A program made the position numbers and the translations under genes. From Romanomermis culicivorax (taxonomy: Eukaryota; Nematoda; Enoplea; Mermithida; Mermithidae), in assembly GCA_963922205.1 (NCBI GenBank), contig CAWUHX010000009.1, positions 1,302,001 to 1,366,000 on the forward strand: a stretch of DNA of 64,000 nucleotides, written 5' to 3'. Within the stretch, counting starts at the first letter, position 1, and each line of letters begins with the position of its first letter. Shown in pieces: positions 1-9,960 of the stretch. Under the pieces are notes generated by a model. It worked only from the letters and a program-made list of their open reading frames with translations, was not told where the DNA came from and searched no databases.

Positions 1-210
1 TTTGGTGAGAGACTCATATAAGTACATACGTATTACTTATGAAAAATTGTCGGTTCTTCGCTTCTGGTTTGGCGTGATTTATCTGGCGTGATATGCATTC
101 TATCGGTACAGCATAAAAATTCATTTATTTCGATGCGTAGGAACAATATTTCCTGCCTTCCACATTCATTACTGTAATAGATCCTAAAGTTTTTGAGTGG
201 TTTCCATCAG

Positions 211-418
211 ATTTATCGATTTTATCGCTGCACCGTTGAACGAACGAGAGGCCGAGTTCAACATATTCAGGCACGAATTCGTCGATACTGTTTTGAAATC
301 AGAATCCATTTCGTCAACCTTGCATGAAGATCAAAAGCAAAGACTTGTGAAATTTCTTGAAAATGGGCCCTATTATAAGGGTATTTCACGTGTGGATTTC
401 GCTATGGAATCCGCGTAG
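211..418 (+). CDS. 3'-terminal exon of an unrecognised gene
   Basis: A pyrimidine-rich acceptor (TTTCCATCAG) ends at 210. From 211 the frame (first base completes a codon) stays open for 68 codons to TAG at 416-418. The peptide is hydrophilic and mixed-charge (IDFIAAPLNEREAEFNIF near its start, GISRVDFAMESA at its end), with no membrane segment or cysteine pattern. Composition is much more protein-like than its surroundings. I do not recognise the family. The rest of the gene would lie left of the window. No AATAAA follows closely; the nearest is near 1257, just before the LTR element. Being an exon at all is inferred from the acceptor, length and composition. Confidence 0.4.
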
Positions 419-1273
419 CAGTTGATAGTCGCTTCAGCCAATTTAACTTACATATTTTTGCTTGTTAACGAGTTCGCCAGTAGAATTTATTATCGGCTAG
501 TAAAATTTACGAGAAAACGTTTTCAAGTGCAAATTCTGAAATTGCACATTACTGGGCTCCAACGTCAAAGGGGTAAAGCAACTTTTGCGGATGGATTTAC
601 AAATTGACGAAAATATTAAAGTGGTCATTGGAAGAAAAATCGCCATTTTTTCTAAAAGGTCCGAAAATCGGTTAATTTTTGGTCATAGAAAACCATGGAA
701 ATATGTATGTATGACGTGAAGCGTCGAAAAATGGACATTCCGGACGCTTGTGTCAAATATTTTATTTTACGTAATAGGCAATGGGCGTGCATCAAGCTAC
801 AGTATGTACAATAATAGGTGCAAATATGAGATTTTGCAAGGCCTTTAGATGTGAAGTCATTATTCTTCAATATCAATGTGAGCATATAGGTCATTGTTGG
901 ATATACGTCATCGGTCTATCGTTAGCTAGCTAGGTACTTTCTATTCATCGTTCTTGAGGTATTAAAACGATAAGGTCATGAAAGATGTCATCACAATCAA
1001 AACTAATCATAAGATTATCGAAAAAATGAAACACTACTCACCATTGCACAGCATAGAAATTCTGCTGAGGGTCAGCCAGGACTGGAATTATATTATTATA
1101 AGCAGAAGGATCTCTAATAGGTCTTCTAGCATCCAACCAGCATATTCTTCATTTTATATTGGTCAGATATGTGAACTTATTTGCTTAGACTGCACATTAT
1201 AAAGTTTTAATGTTATTTTTTTGGATTTTAAGGCCCAAATTACAGAACACAAGTTAAATAAAAGTAAGGTAAA
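419..1273. other. A/T-rich flank of the LTR element, no gene seen
   Basis: No credible exon, RNA gene or terminal-repeat element was seen. Short open frames on both strands have random composition. The stretch ends at the AGTA target duplication (1274-1277) of the LTR retroelement. Confidence 0.5.
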
Positions 1274-1277
1274 AGTA

Positions 1278-2703
1278 TGTCACATTTTACGCCATGTCAC
1301 GTGTATGACATGTGGATTTGGGAGAGCTGGGGAGGTTTGGGTATCTCATCAGGTAATACCGTGTTTTAGACGTCACATTGATGGTGAACCATATCAGATT
1401 GATCCTATTACAGTGAGTAATAGGCTGTGACTCCTGATGGATACTGGCATTTTCCCCAGGCTTCCCTGGTTGGCGTTGGGGCCTAACCTGGCGAATGGTG
1501 GCTATAGAGAGGTCTATAGTCGGTTCTCTGGTGTTGTCCTTGGGGTCTTGCTGTAGGGTAATGGACAACGCTGCCAGGCTAGGTGCGACAATCCCCGAGT
1601 CCTACTCAGTGAGAGTGGGGACAGGGTCACCCGTAAAATGACCTAATTTGTGGGACCCGATTATGAACCAGACAGCCCCTTTTAGCCCGAACCTGAGAGG
1701 TGGAGGCCCTACTTATCTGTGGCAAACTTGGGAAACTGACTTAGGAAGGATTTCCCAACAAATACCCCACAAATAACAATAATCCCCTGAGAAGACTCAC
1801 CTGGTCCTGTTTCTCAAGCGATTCGACGAAACGGGCGGCAAGTCCCTGGACACTTTCGGTCTTCTGGCACTGGAGCGGGGGGAGGTGCGATCCACACGAG
1901 TCCTAGCGGGGAGTGGCGGCGATCAGGAGGCGATTCTCCAACGTTTTCTTCACGAACCGGGGCGGTCGGACACCTGGCACTGATGGGCAGCGGGTACTGT
2001 AGACGGGTAAGCAGCGGACGCAGTAACCGAGTATAAATTTATGCAAATTTATTGGCAATAAGGCGGCCGACGCACAAGTGTATATAAAATTATGCAAATT
2101 AAACGAAAGGCGGCGGACGCGGAGCTATAACCGGACGGAAGCTTGGTGAACCCAAGAATGAGCGAAAAACTAAAGAAACATGTCCTTTTAAGGACATGTT
2201 TGGCTACAGCTGCAGCTTGGGCGGAGTTTCTCGGCGCTCAAGCTAACTTCTGCAGCTAGACGCGATGCAGAAGATGCCTATGAGCACATAGACATTTTTC
2301 GTTCACATGCGTTTAGCACTGAGGCCGACTGCAGTGCCTATGCTAAGCATATGAACGTCTTTAGCTAAACTTCTTAGCTAGTCGTTTTTGCGTAACAAAA
2401 ACGACGCTAATTTTTGGTGATAAGAGGTGCATGAATGCACCAAAAATAGCCATGTGCTCGTGGAGCACGACTGGCGGAAGTTTTTAGCTAAAGGGCCTAC
2501 TGTAGCCCGCGTTCATAAAGAAATAAAAATACAACAAAACGAAACATAAAAATGCATGAAAAATATAAAAATGAACACAAAATGCATGTGCAAAAATGAA
2601 ATAAACGAAAACATGAATGAGTAATAAACAAATTATGAAGAAAAACAAAATATCGACATGATCGGAATCACGTGACGTTGGAGAAATTGAGTGGCACGTG
2701 ACA
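1278..2703 (-). repeat. 3' LTR of the retroelement
   Basis: 1,426 bp, same length as the right LTR and collinear without gaps by eye. Termini TGTCAC and GTGACA are inverted repeats of each other. On the element's strand a TATATA box lies near 2085 and an AATAAA near 2055. Between 2178 and 2470 several near-perfect hairpins cluster: ACATGTCCTT/AAGGACATGT (2178-2199), GTCGTTTTTG/CAAAAACGAC (2381-2405), GGTGCAT/ATGCACC (2426-2441). Confidence 0.97.
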
Positions 2704-3364
2704 CGGCGGTCCTTCGAAAAAGGGTGTCCTCGTCCTTGTGGTGGTTAGTAGTGAGGTTTGTGCGGCGTGTCCGTGGTTGTAGGTCATTCCAAGGTGCGAC
2801 GTCGGGTGGTCGAACGGGTCCGTTGGGTTGTTGGCGGATGGAGCCTTCTTTGATCGTAATTCGTTCGACAGTATGGTAACCGGAAATTGTTGATGCGTGA
2901 AGTTGCAGACATTGAATATCCTATGCAAAAGTCTAGAACACAGAAAAGAAAAATTTTCAGGGCAAGATGTGGGCTATCGCAGAGGATGCGCCCAGTGAGG
3001 TACAGATTGTCGGGTTATTGCAGAGGATGCACCCAGTGAGGTACAGATTATCGGGTTATCGCCGAGGATAGATGTGGGCTATCGCAGAGGATGCGCCCAG
3101 TGAGGTACAGATTGTCGGGTTATCACAGAGGATGCACCCAGTGAGGTACAGATTATCGGGTTATCGCCGAGGATGCACCCAGTGAAGTGTAGGCTATCGC
3201 GTGGGGATGCGCCTAAGATGTGACGCTTTGGTTGCTGCACATTCTCTTCTATCCACTAAAATCCAGCATGAATAAGAATGGATACTTCGTGAGGGGCACG
3301 GCTGTCCTTCGAAAAAGGACGTCCTCGTCCGTAAGCGGGGACAATGAAGAGAATGCATCTTGAA
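2704..3364 (-). repeat. 3' untranslated region with tandem array
   Basis: Between pol and the 3' LTR, 2960-3210 holds about five units of roughly 46-48 bp (core GAGGATGCACCCAGTGAGG), arranged as a longer unit of about 105 bp repeated twice. A 25-bp segment beside the LTR (2708-2733, CCTTCGAAAAAGG core) is repeated at 3305-3330 on the far side of the array. The sequence next to the LTR is not a strong polypurine tract. Confidence 0.7.
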
Positions 3365-5492
3365 TTAAGGGTCGGGGACCTCTGCATCAAGATGTGGGTC
3401 AATCAAATTCGGTGTAAAGTCCTGGCTTATTGAAGGATACAACAAGGGTGCCGAATCCATTGCCTGTGAAGTGGGAGGTGTATCCTCTGCTTCATTCGGT
3501 GGTTCAGGGGACACGTAAAGTCGAAGCTGGTTGACATGTACAGTGTCTTCCTGATCCGTCTCAAGATGAAGTGTGACATTGGGATATGCCACACTTGTTA
3601 CAAGATAGGGCCCATCGTAGATGGGCAGCAATTTAGGAGTGAGTCCACGTTTGCTGGAGGTGCGCAGTTCGTGCACCTGATCCCCTACTTTGTACGAGAC
3701 ATCGTGTGCCCTCCGGTCGTAAGACCGTGCATAGGCCTCCTATGCTTTCTCAATCCGACTCTGGATTAAGGTTAACGCATTCGTGAAATGACGTTTGACC
3801 TCCATATCATATGAGGAAACATTAATGATATGGGCCGGAGGGTTGAATGAGAGTGCGGCATCAACAGGGAGCATGGGTGTGCGACCGTACATGAGTTCAA
3901 AGGGCGAGTACCCTGTTGACTCATTCATGCTGATATTGACGGCAAACACAGCGTATGGTAGGTGTTCATCCCAATCAGTATGTCCCTGATGAACATACAT
4001 ACGTAGCCGTGTGGCTAGCGTCTGATTAGCTCTTTCCACCTCACCGTTGGTCATCGGATGATAGGCGGTAGAGTGGATTTTCTTCGTTGCGCAGATCGCA
4101 GTGATCTCAGTCATCAGTTTTGATGTGAAATCAGTGCCACGATCTGACTGAAGAATCTGCGGTGCCCCGTGCCGGCAGACAATTTGCGTTACAAACAGTC
4201 GGGCTATGGTGTGCGCAGTGATGTCCGGAGTAGCAAAAGCCTCAACCCATTTCGTGAAATAGTCGATGAAGACTACGATGAAACGGTTGCCAGCTTCGCT
4301 AGTGGTCATTGGTCCCATACAGTCGACACCTACCCGATGAAACGGTCCCGTGATGGTGATAGGTTTCAGGGTCGCAGTGGTTTTCTGTCGAGCGGGCTTA
4401 TTCTGTTGGCAAAGATCACACCACTGACAGAAGGATTTGACATCCCGACTGAGAGAAGGCCAGTGGTATCTGCGAGCAATGAGCCGCGCAGTAGGTTTAG
4501 CACCAAAGTGTCCAGCTAAGATGTCATCATGATGAGCCCGGATAATGGTAGTAACCATGGATCTGGGTATGACAATCTTGTTGGACTCGTATGTCCATTT
4601 CTGAAGAACGTTATCCAACAGATGGTAGCCTCGCACATCATTCTGGTCGCCCAGAGGCTTAAGAGAGTGAATGATGTCGGCTAAGTCCGGATCCTCCAGC
4701 TGAGCAGCGAAAAGGTCGGGGTGCTGCGCACCAACCCATATCTCGGCATAAGACTCTGATCGTACCGGGCGCTCCGCGCCAGCAGTGATCGGTGCTGAAT
4801 TACTTGAACGGGCCAGGTGCTGCACACCATCGGTCAAGGTTCTTGATCTCGCCAGGTGCTGCACACCATCGGTGATCATCATAACATGCCCCTCAGGTCT
4901 GTAAAGGGGAGTATCATCAATACTCTGACCGGTGAGGGAGTTAGGATCCGGCAGGCGTGATAATGCATCAGCATTACCATTAGACTGACCTTTTCGCGGC
5001 CGAAATGTCAGTTTGAATTTGGCGAGCGCGAGTCCCCAACGAGCGATCCGAGCAGAGGGGTTAGGCTTCTCCAACACTGCTTTGACTGCGGTATGATCAG
5101 TCTGAACGACCACCTCGTGCTGGTAGAGGTATGGTCGAAAGTGCTTGACGAAATGGACAACAGCGAGAGTTTCCAGTTCTGTAATGGAATAGTTTTTCTC
5201 GGCCGCTGTTAACCCTCGACTGGCGTACGCGACAGGATGGTCGTATCCAAATTCGTCTAACTGGCTGAGAACCGCTCCTATCCCCGAAATACTTGCATCA
5301 GTTTGAAGGATAAAGGATTTCGAAAAGTCCGGATGGCGCAGGATAGGAGGGTTGGTCAGCAGGCGGCGGAGTTCATCGAACGCCTCCTGCTGAGGTTTTG
5401 ACCACTGGAAAGTAGTTTCCTTCCGTAAGAGCTTGGTGAGTGGCTCGCTGAGCCGGGCACAACCAGGGATGAAACGCCTGTAGTAAGACACA
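3365..5492 (-). pseudogene. pol: pol 3' part: RNase H and integrase, broken by a frameshift and a stop
   Basis: Continues RT in another frame from about 5492 (the conserved SYYRRFIPG follows the break). RNase H near 5300-5020 has TDAS, GIGAVL and the NADALSRL end. A linker near 4800-4870 duplicates a ten-residue unit (TDGVQHLARS). Integrase has an HHCC zinc module (HX7-8H, CX2C) near 4540-4420, then the catalytic acidic residues: D in VDCMGP (about 4325), D in SDRGTDF (about 4145), E in GEVERA (about 4035). TAG at 3740-3742 interrupts an otherwise continuous frame; coding sense resumes at once and runs to 3365 with a GPY-type C-terminal module (GPYLV, near 3600). One base change from a glutamine codon would explain the stop. 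Functional only if the breaks are sequencing errors or are recoded. Confidence 0.85.
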
Positions 5493-8400
5493 GCCCAGGA
5501 AGGACTTGATGTCTTTGGCGTTTTGTGGAATGGGTAGATTTTGGACGGCGGCCAGCTTGGCTTGGTCAGGTTCTAGGCCGCTCTGTGAGATGCGATAGCC
5601 TAGGTACTCTACCTCTGAGTGCGAGAATTTGCACTTGCTCAGTCTGAGCTTCATTCCACCCCCACGAAGACGGGCGAACACATCTGCCAGGCGCTCAAGC
5701 ATTTGGGTGTGAGAGTTCCCGAACACCAAAATGTCGTCGAGATAGGTCAGAACCGTGCGCCATTGGATTCCAGTAAGGAGGAGGTCCATAAGGCGTTGAA
5801 ATGTCCCTGGTGCGTTGCACAGACCGAAAGGCAAATAATTGAATTCGTAAAGTCCAATGGGCGTATTAAATGCCGTCTTTTCTTTATCCGCCTCGGCAAT
5901 CGGGATTGACCAATAAGCGTTAGCCTGATCAAGGGTGGTGAAATACTTCATACCCTTGAGTGTGTCGAGGATGTCATCTATCCGTGGGAGAGGGTAGACA
6001 TCCTTTTTCGTGACCTCGTTAAGACCACGAAAGTCAACACACATACGGTGAGAACCTTTTTTCTTGCGCACCAGGACAGTATTAGTAGCCCACGGGGACG
6101 TGCTCAGCCGAATAATACCTTTCTCCTGGAGGGCCTTGACCTCCTGCATGATGAGATCCTTTTCCTTAGGTGAGGACCGGTAAGGGAAACAGTGGACTGG
6201 GCGGGCATCGCCCGTGCTGATTTCGTGCTGGAGGAGATCAGTGGAACCTGTGTCCTTTTCATCAAGAGCATAAAGGTCGGTGTATGCAACCAGCAGATCG
6301 AGTAAGGCTGCCCGGTCCCGAGGGGAGTTATCCGGTGAGATTACAGCATTGGCCTCGACCCACTGATGGTCGAAGACGGTGTCTGAGTCGACCGGTGATT
6401 CCTGTGAGGGCTCACTATGCATTTGCACATGACCGATGGTCATGTGCGGGTAGAGAACCACGGAATGAGTATTCGGGTTAACTACTTGAAGTGGTATGTG
6501 ACCGTTGGTCACGCTACTCACACTCCCAGCAAAATATAGGTGTCTTTGAGATCCGGTGAGGTGCTTCGGAAAGAAGGCCACCTCAGGTACGTTCGTATAG
6601 ATTGGTGGAACAGGTACAGTGAATCGTGTCAGGGAGCGAGGCTCCAGAATTACCAAGTCCTTCGGGGGCAAGGCGCCGCGGGCAGAAGGTGGGCTGTGGA
6701 TGAGACCGTCACAGGGGATTCTACTTTCCTTGAACTGGAGGAAGGATTTCTCCCAGTTCAAGCTGACACAATTGAACCGGCAGAGGAAGTTTGTTCCGAG
6801 GACCAGTTCAGCTGAACAGTTCTCCTGTATTTGGACCTGAATCCGTTCAGAGACATCAGCCACTGTAACCGTGATGTAGGCTGCCCCTAGCAGTGGGATC
6901 AGGGACCCGTTGGCTGTGATAGGACGAGCCCTGGTTGGTGAAAGTGTCAAGTTGGGCAGCTGGGCCGCTAACTTGTGGTCCAGGAGTGAGAAAACAGCTC
7001 CTGTGTCGACCAGTGTCTTTGCTTCTACCAAGTTGTTGAGGAGAACTTTGATATGGGGTGTCCGAATATCATTTAGGTAAAAAGCAGAGACCACATGACC
7101 GGAATCAGGTGTGGCGGCACCACTATTGTGTTTAGTCTTACTGGACCGCTTTGGAATCGGCAGTCCCGTACGACGTAGTAGACATACTAGAGCATATCCG
7201 ACGGAGGGTTCCGGGTCATTCAGAAGGGTGGACTCATCCTGTACCATGAGTACGTGGTCTGAGTGGTCCCTTGGGCTCTGAGTAGCTCCTAGTGATTCAA
7301 TCTCGGTGTCCGATAGCGGTGGCGCGGTTGGCACAGGTGATGCCGGAGCATCTGAATCACTTGGCTCACGGTATCGGCCTTTCTCTAGCGTAACTGGAGA
7401 GTTTCCAGGCGGAGGTCGAGGGCAACCTGACCCGTGCAAGGTCGACAAATGACGACTTGCCCGTCTGGAAGAAGCCCGGTATCCCCTGGTTGACCCATGT
7501 GATGAGGCAACTGAGGAGGCCCGTGAGTGTGGCGGAGAGATGGACGAAGCCCTGGACCGCGATCGTGATCCCGACCTGTGTGAGCTTCTTGAGAGAGCAC
7601 GGGTGTTCTCCCACCAGGGGTCGATCTGGTCAATCTCTGGCGTGGTCAGCAGGAGGGGTAATTCTACCGCGTCCAACCGACAAACATTACGTTGGTAGTC
7701 AAACATAATGTTCTTGAACTGTTCTAAGAAGTCCAGTCTGAGTATAAGGTCAACAGGTGCCCAGAAGGGAGACGTAGTCTTGCACACATGGAGATGTATA
7801 TCGATCCGTGTGTTCGGCTGGTGGTTTCCGGGCAACATGATTTCATATGGTCCCGAAAGGATGGTATGAACGGCTTTACCATTGATGCTCATCAATGGGT
7901 TAAAGTCGTGATGTTGCTGGAACGCCATGACCGCCTTCGGACTTTCTTTAGCCAAGGCCTTATGAAGACGTTGGCTAATGATAGTGCGGGGGCAACCCGA
8001 GTCAAGGAAAGCAGGAGTTTCCTTGGTATCCAGCAGCACGACGAAACACGGTGTGATTCGGTCAAGCTGGGAGGGCACATCGTTTTGCACGTAGTGAAAA
8101 CTGATCCAGCGTTGGACTTTGCGGTAAAGACCCAACGGGGAGAAACGGCTAACAAACCTGACCTGTTTGCTCCGCAGACGGTAGCTGAGATAATAAGATA
8201 CACCAAGATGGGCAAGGTATCCGACACCAATCAGCACTGTCAGGGTAATTAGGATGTTAAAGATCAACTGGACCGGACCGCTCAGGACAGCATGCAAGCC
8301 CTGGGCGAGGGTGTGTTGTTGACCCGTAATAACATGGTTTGCTGCCAGACCGACACCTTCCAGAGAGGCCTTGATGTCGGTTCCTACCCCTGCAAAGGCC

Positions 8401-9932
8401 TGGTAGATGGCGTCTGGTTGCAGGGATAGACCAGCGGTAAAGTTTACCAGCTGGTTGAGTACCGCTTCAATTTGCTCAGTCTTGTAAACGTACTGTTTAA
8501 AGAAGGCAAAGTTTGAAGGGGTCATCGCCAACTGGTCATGGAAGAGCGCCGGTGCCTCAAAGTGAGTGATGTTGAAACGCTGCTTCCAAAAGAGTTTCAG
8601 TGGGATGTGGCTCACATGGACCGCGCCAGACTCAGTAAACCAGCCCGAGCGATTTCGGAAAATCCCTGTAAAGTGGTGATGACACGGCACAATTGGGCTA
8701 GATTTAATGAGATCTGGACCACCGGGGGTGGCGAAATAGATGGTGCCGCCGACCTGTACAGGTAAGTACTTGTAGCAAACGTTTCCCACCCGGTACGAGT
8801 GGTAAACATAGGTGGCGTTGACCTTCTGACACGGCCATATTGTCAGTGCATCGCCTGTGAATTCCGCCGTCAGGTCATTCCTCTGGAGGAATGCCCGGGC
8901 ACCCAAGGTAGGGTCAAAGCGAAGCAACTGCCAAGTCAGATCAAGATAGCGTTGAGCGTGAGAGCAGAGCTCAAGCCACGTGAACCGGAAACCGTTAATT
9001 TCCGACTCCTTGATCTGCTGAGCCAGGTAGTTCAGTTTGGCATTGACAGGATTGGGATGTGTGTCCTTTGCCATTCTGAACAAGTTTTGGGTCAAATTGT
9101 ATCTCCCGTGGATGCGAAGGAGAAGACCCTGATCCGTCCGGACTGTGGTGGAACGTAGTTCTGGGCACAGTTGGAAGACGCGGGAGTTTCCCGGGATCTT
9201 AAGGGCAACCTGTAGATCATCGATGATGATGTGGTTCCCTGACATGGACGCAGTGTAATTTCCCTTGGGGTGATAATGACACGGCGCCGTGAAGTTTTGT
9301 GCAGGCCAGACAATGACCCCGTCTAGAGTAGTGCACTGACCTGCAGTGGGACTGCATCCACCTACATCGCCTAAGGTGCTTAGGGCCGTAGTGCCGTCCC
9401 ACGAAGCGACTTGTCCCTCCTTGATGAAGAGGTTAGTCACTGTCTTGCAGATGTTGCTGCAGCACCATTCGTACATCACTTCCAATGTTTGTTTGGTGCT
9501 ATAAAAGCCAGGGCGAATGCCGACAAGTTTTTGTGAGCCAAACATCTTAGTGCGATGTGCTAGCGTGCAAGCCGCAGGCGCTAAGTGCTGAGTGGTAATG
9601 ACGTCTGCAGTAATGCCCCTAGAGCCGAAGAAACCAGTGTTGGTGCAGACTTTGCGGGTGCGCAATGTGCATTTCCACGCTGTGGTTGTAATCAGGTCTG
9701 AGCTAGGGACATACACCGTAACATTCATGCGCCGCGGGCTCCATGAAGATTGCGGTGGTTTACACTCTACACACTGGGGTAACTCAAGTGGATGTCCGCT
9801 TCTTGAGAGACCACAAAATTGATACTGAGCCGCCGGTGCTGACAAACTCACCCCTAGAAACAGTGATGTTACCAAGGTCAATTTTATTATCAAAAACAAC
9901 TGTACAAACGTGGTTTGTAAGTGTTCACACAT
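5373..9932 (-). CDS. env-pol: Env-like glycoprotein fused in frame to protease and reverse transcriptase
   Basis: One open frame from ATG 9932. Residues 1-36: signal peptide. 36-555: cysteine-rich ectodomain with many N-glycosylation sequons. 556-584: membrane helix. Then a basic segment and an aspartic-protease-like domain with DSG at about residue 644; an RS-rich linker; a second protease domain with LVDTGA at about 976; reverse transcriptase, YLDD at about 1397 and [16 protein letters not shown] upstream. Coding sense ends near 5492, where the frame breaks; the last codons to 5373 are out of frame. The open frame also extends 131 codons upstream of 9932, but that part lies under the gag 3' end and is basic low-complexity sequence, so I start at 9932, just after the gag stop. 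In known env-bearing Gypsy elements env lies 3' of pol. How pol is made apart from a membrane precursor is unknown. Confidence 0.85.
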   Translation of the reverse strand: MCEHLQTTFVQLFLIIKLTLVTSLFLGVSLSAPAAQYQFCGLSRSGHPLELPQCVECKPPQSSWSPRRMNVTVYVPSSDLITTTAWKCTLRTRKVCTNTGFFGSRGITADVITTQHLAPAACTLAHRTKMFGSQKLVGIRPGFYSTKQTLEVMYEWCCSNICKTVTNLFIKEGQVASWDGTTALSTLGDVGGCSPTAGQCTTLDGVIVWPAQNFTAPCHYHPKGNYTASMSGNHIIIDDLQVALKIPGNSRVFQLCPELRSTTVRTDQGLLLRIHGRYNLTQNLFRMAKDTHPNPVNAKLNYLAQQIKESEINGFRFTWLELCSHAQRYLDLTWQLLRFDPTLGARAFLQRNDLTAEFTGDALTIWPCQKVNATYVYHSYRVGNVCYKYLPVQVGGTIYFATPGGPDLIKSSPIVPCHHHFTGIFRNRSGWFTESGAVHVSHIPLKLFWKQRFNITHFEAPALFHDQLAMTPSNFAFFKQYVYKTEQIEAVLNQLVNFTAGLSLQPDAIYQAFAGVGTDIKASLEGVGLAANHVITGQQHTLAQGLHAVLSGPVQLIFNILITLTVLIGVGYLAHLGVSYYLSYRLRSKQVRFVSRFSPLGLYRKVQRWISFHYVQNDVPSQLDRITPCFVVLLDTKETPAFLDSGCPRTIISQRLHKALAKESPKAVMAFQQHHDFNPLMSINGKAVHTILSGPYEIMLPGNHQPNTRIDIHLHVCKTTSPFWAPVDLILRLDFLEQFKNIMFDYQRNVCRLDAVELPLLLTTPEIDQIDPWWENTRALSRSSHRSGSRSRSRASSISPPHSRASSVASSHGSTRGYRASSRRASRHLSTLHGSGCPRPPPGNSPVTLEKGRYREPSDSDAPASPVPTAPPLSDTEIESLGATQSPRDHSDHVLMVQDESTLLNDPEPSVGYALVCLLRRTGLPIPKRSSKTKHNSGAATPDSGHVVSAFYLNDIRTPHIKVLLNNLVEAKTLVDTGAVFSLLDHKLAAQLPNLTLSPTRARPITANGSLIPLLGAAYITVTVADVSERIQVQIQENCSAELVLGTNFLCRFNCVSLNWEKSFLQFKESRIPCDGLIHSPPSARGALPPKDLVILEPRSLTRFTVPVPPIYTNVPEVAFFPKHLTGSQRHLYFAGSVSSVTNGHIPLQVVNPNTHSVVLYPHMTIGHVQMHSEPSQESPVDSDTVFDHQWVEANAVISPDNSPRDRAALLDLLVAYTDLYALDEKDTGSTDLLQHEISTGDARPVHCFPYRSSPKEKDLIMQEVKALQEKGIIRLSTSPWATNTVLVRKKKGSHRMCVDFRGLNEVTKKDVYPLPRIDDILDTLKGMKYFTTLDQANAYWSIPIAEADKEKTAFNTPIGLYEFNYLPFGLCNAPGTFQRLMDLLLTGIQWRTVLTYLDDILVFGNSHTQMLERLADVFARLRGGGMKLRLSKCKFSHSEVEYLGYRISQSGLEPDQAKLAAVQNLPIPQNAKDIKSFLGCVLLQAFHPWLCPAQRATHQALTEGNYFPVVKTSAGGVR
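8180..9932 (-). other. env: Env-like membrane glycoprotein domain
   Basis: About 584 residues. The N-terminus is a clear signal peptide: hydrophobic run [20 protein letters not shown], likely cut after the small residues that follow. The ectodomain has over 15 cysteines, including a CC pair, and at least eight NxS/T sequons. The stretch before the membrane is helix-prone without cysteine, as expected for a fusion-protein stem. A 29-residue hydrophobic helix (8180-8267) is followed by basic residues, so type I topology. I cannot assign the viral family by eye; glycoproteins of negative-strand RNA viruses captured by invertebrate retroelements (chuvirus-, phlebovirus- or rhabdovirus-type) are candidates. 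The domain has no stop or frameshift. Confidence 0.75.
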
Positions 9933-9960
9933 TTTCACAAATCTGGCCTGAGGAGCAGTG

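Noticed and set aside
2960..3210. CRISPR-like array
   Set aside because: Contiguous diverged tandem units without unique spacers, in a eukaryotic retroelement.
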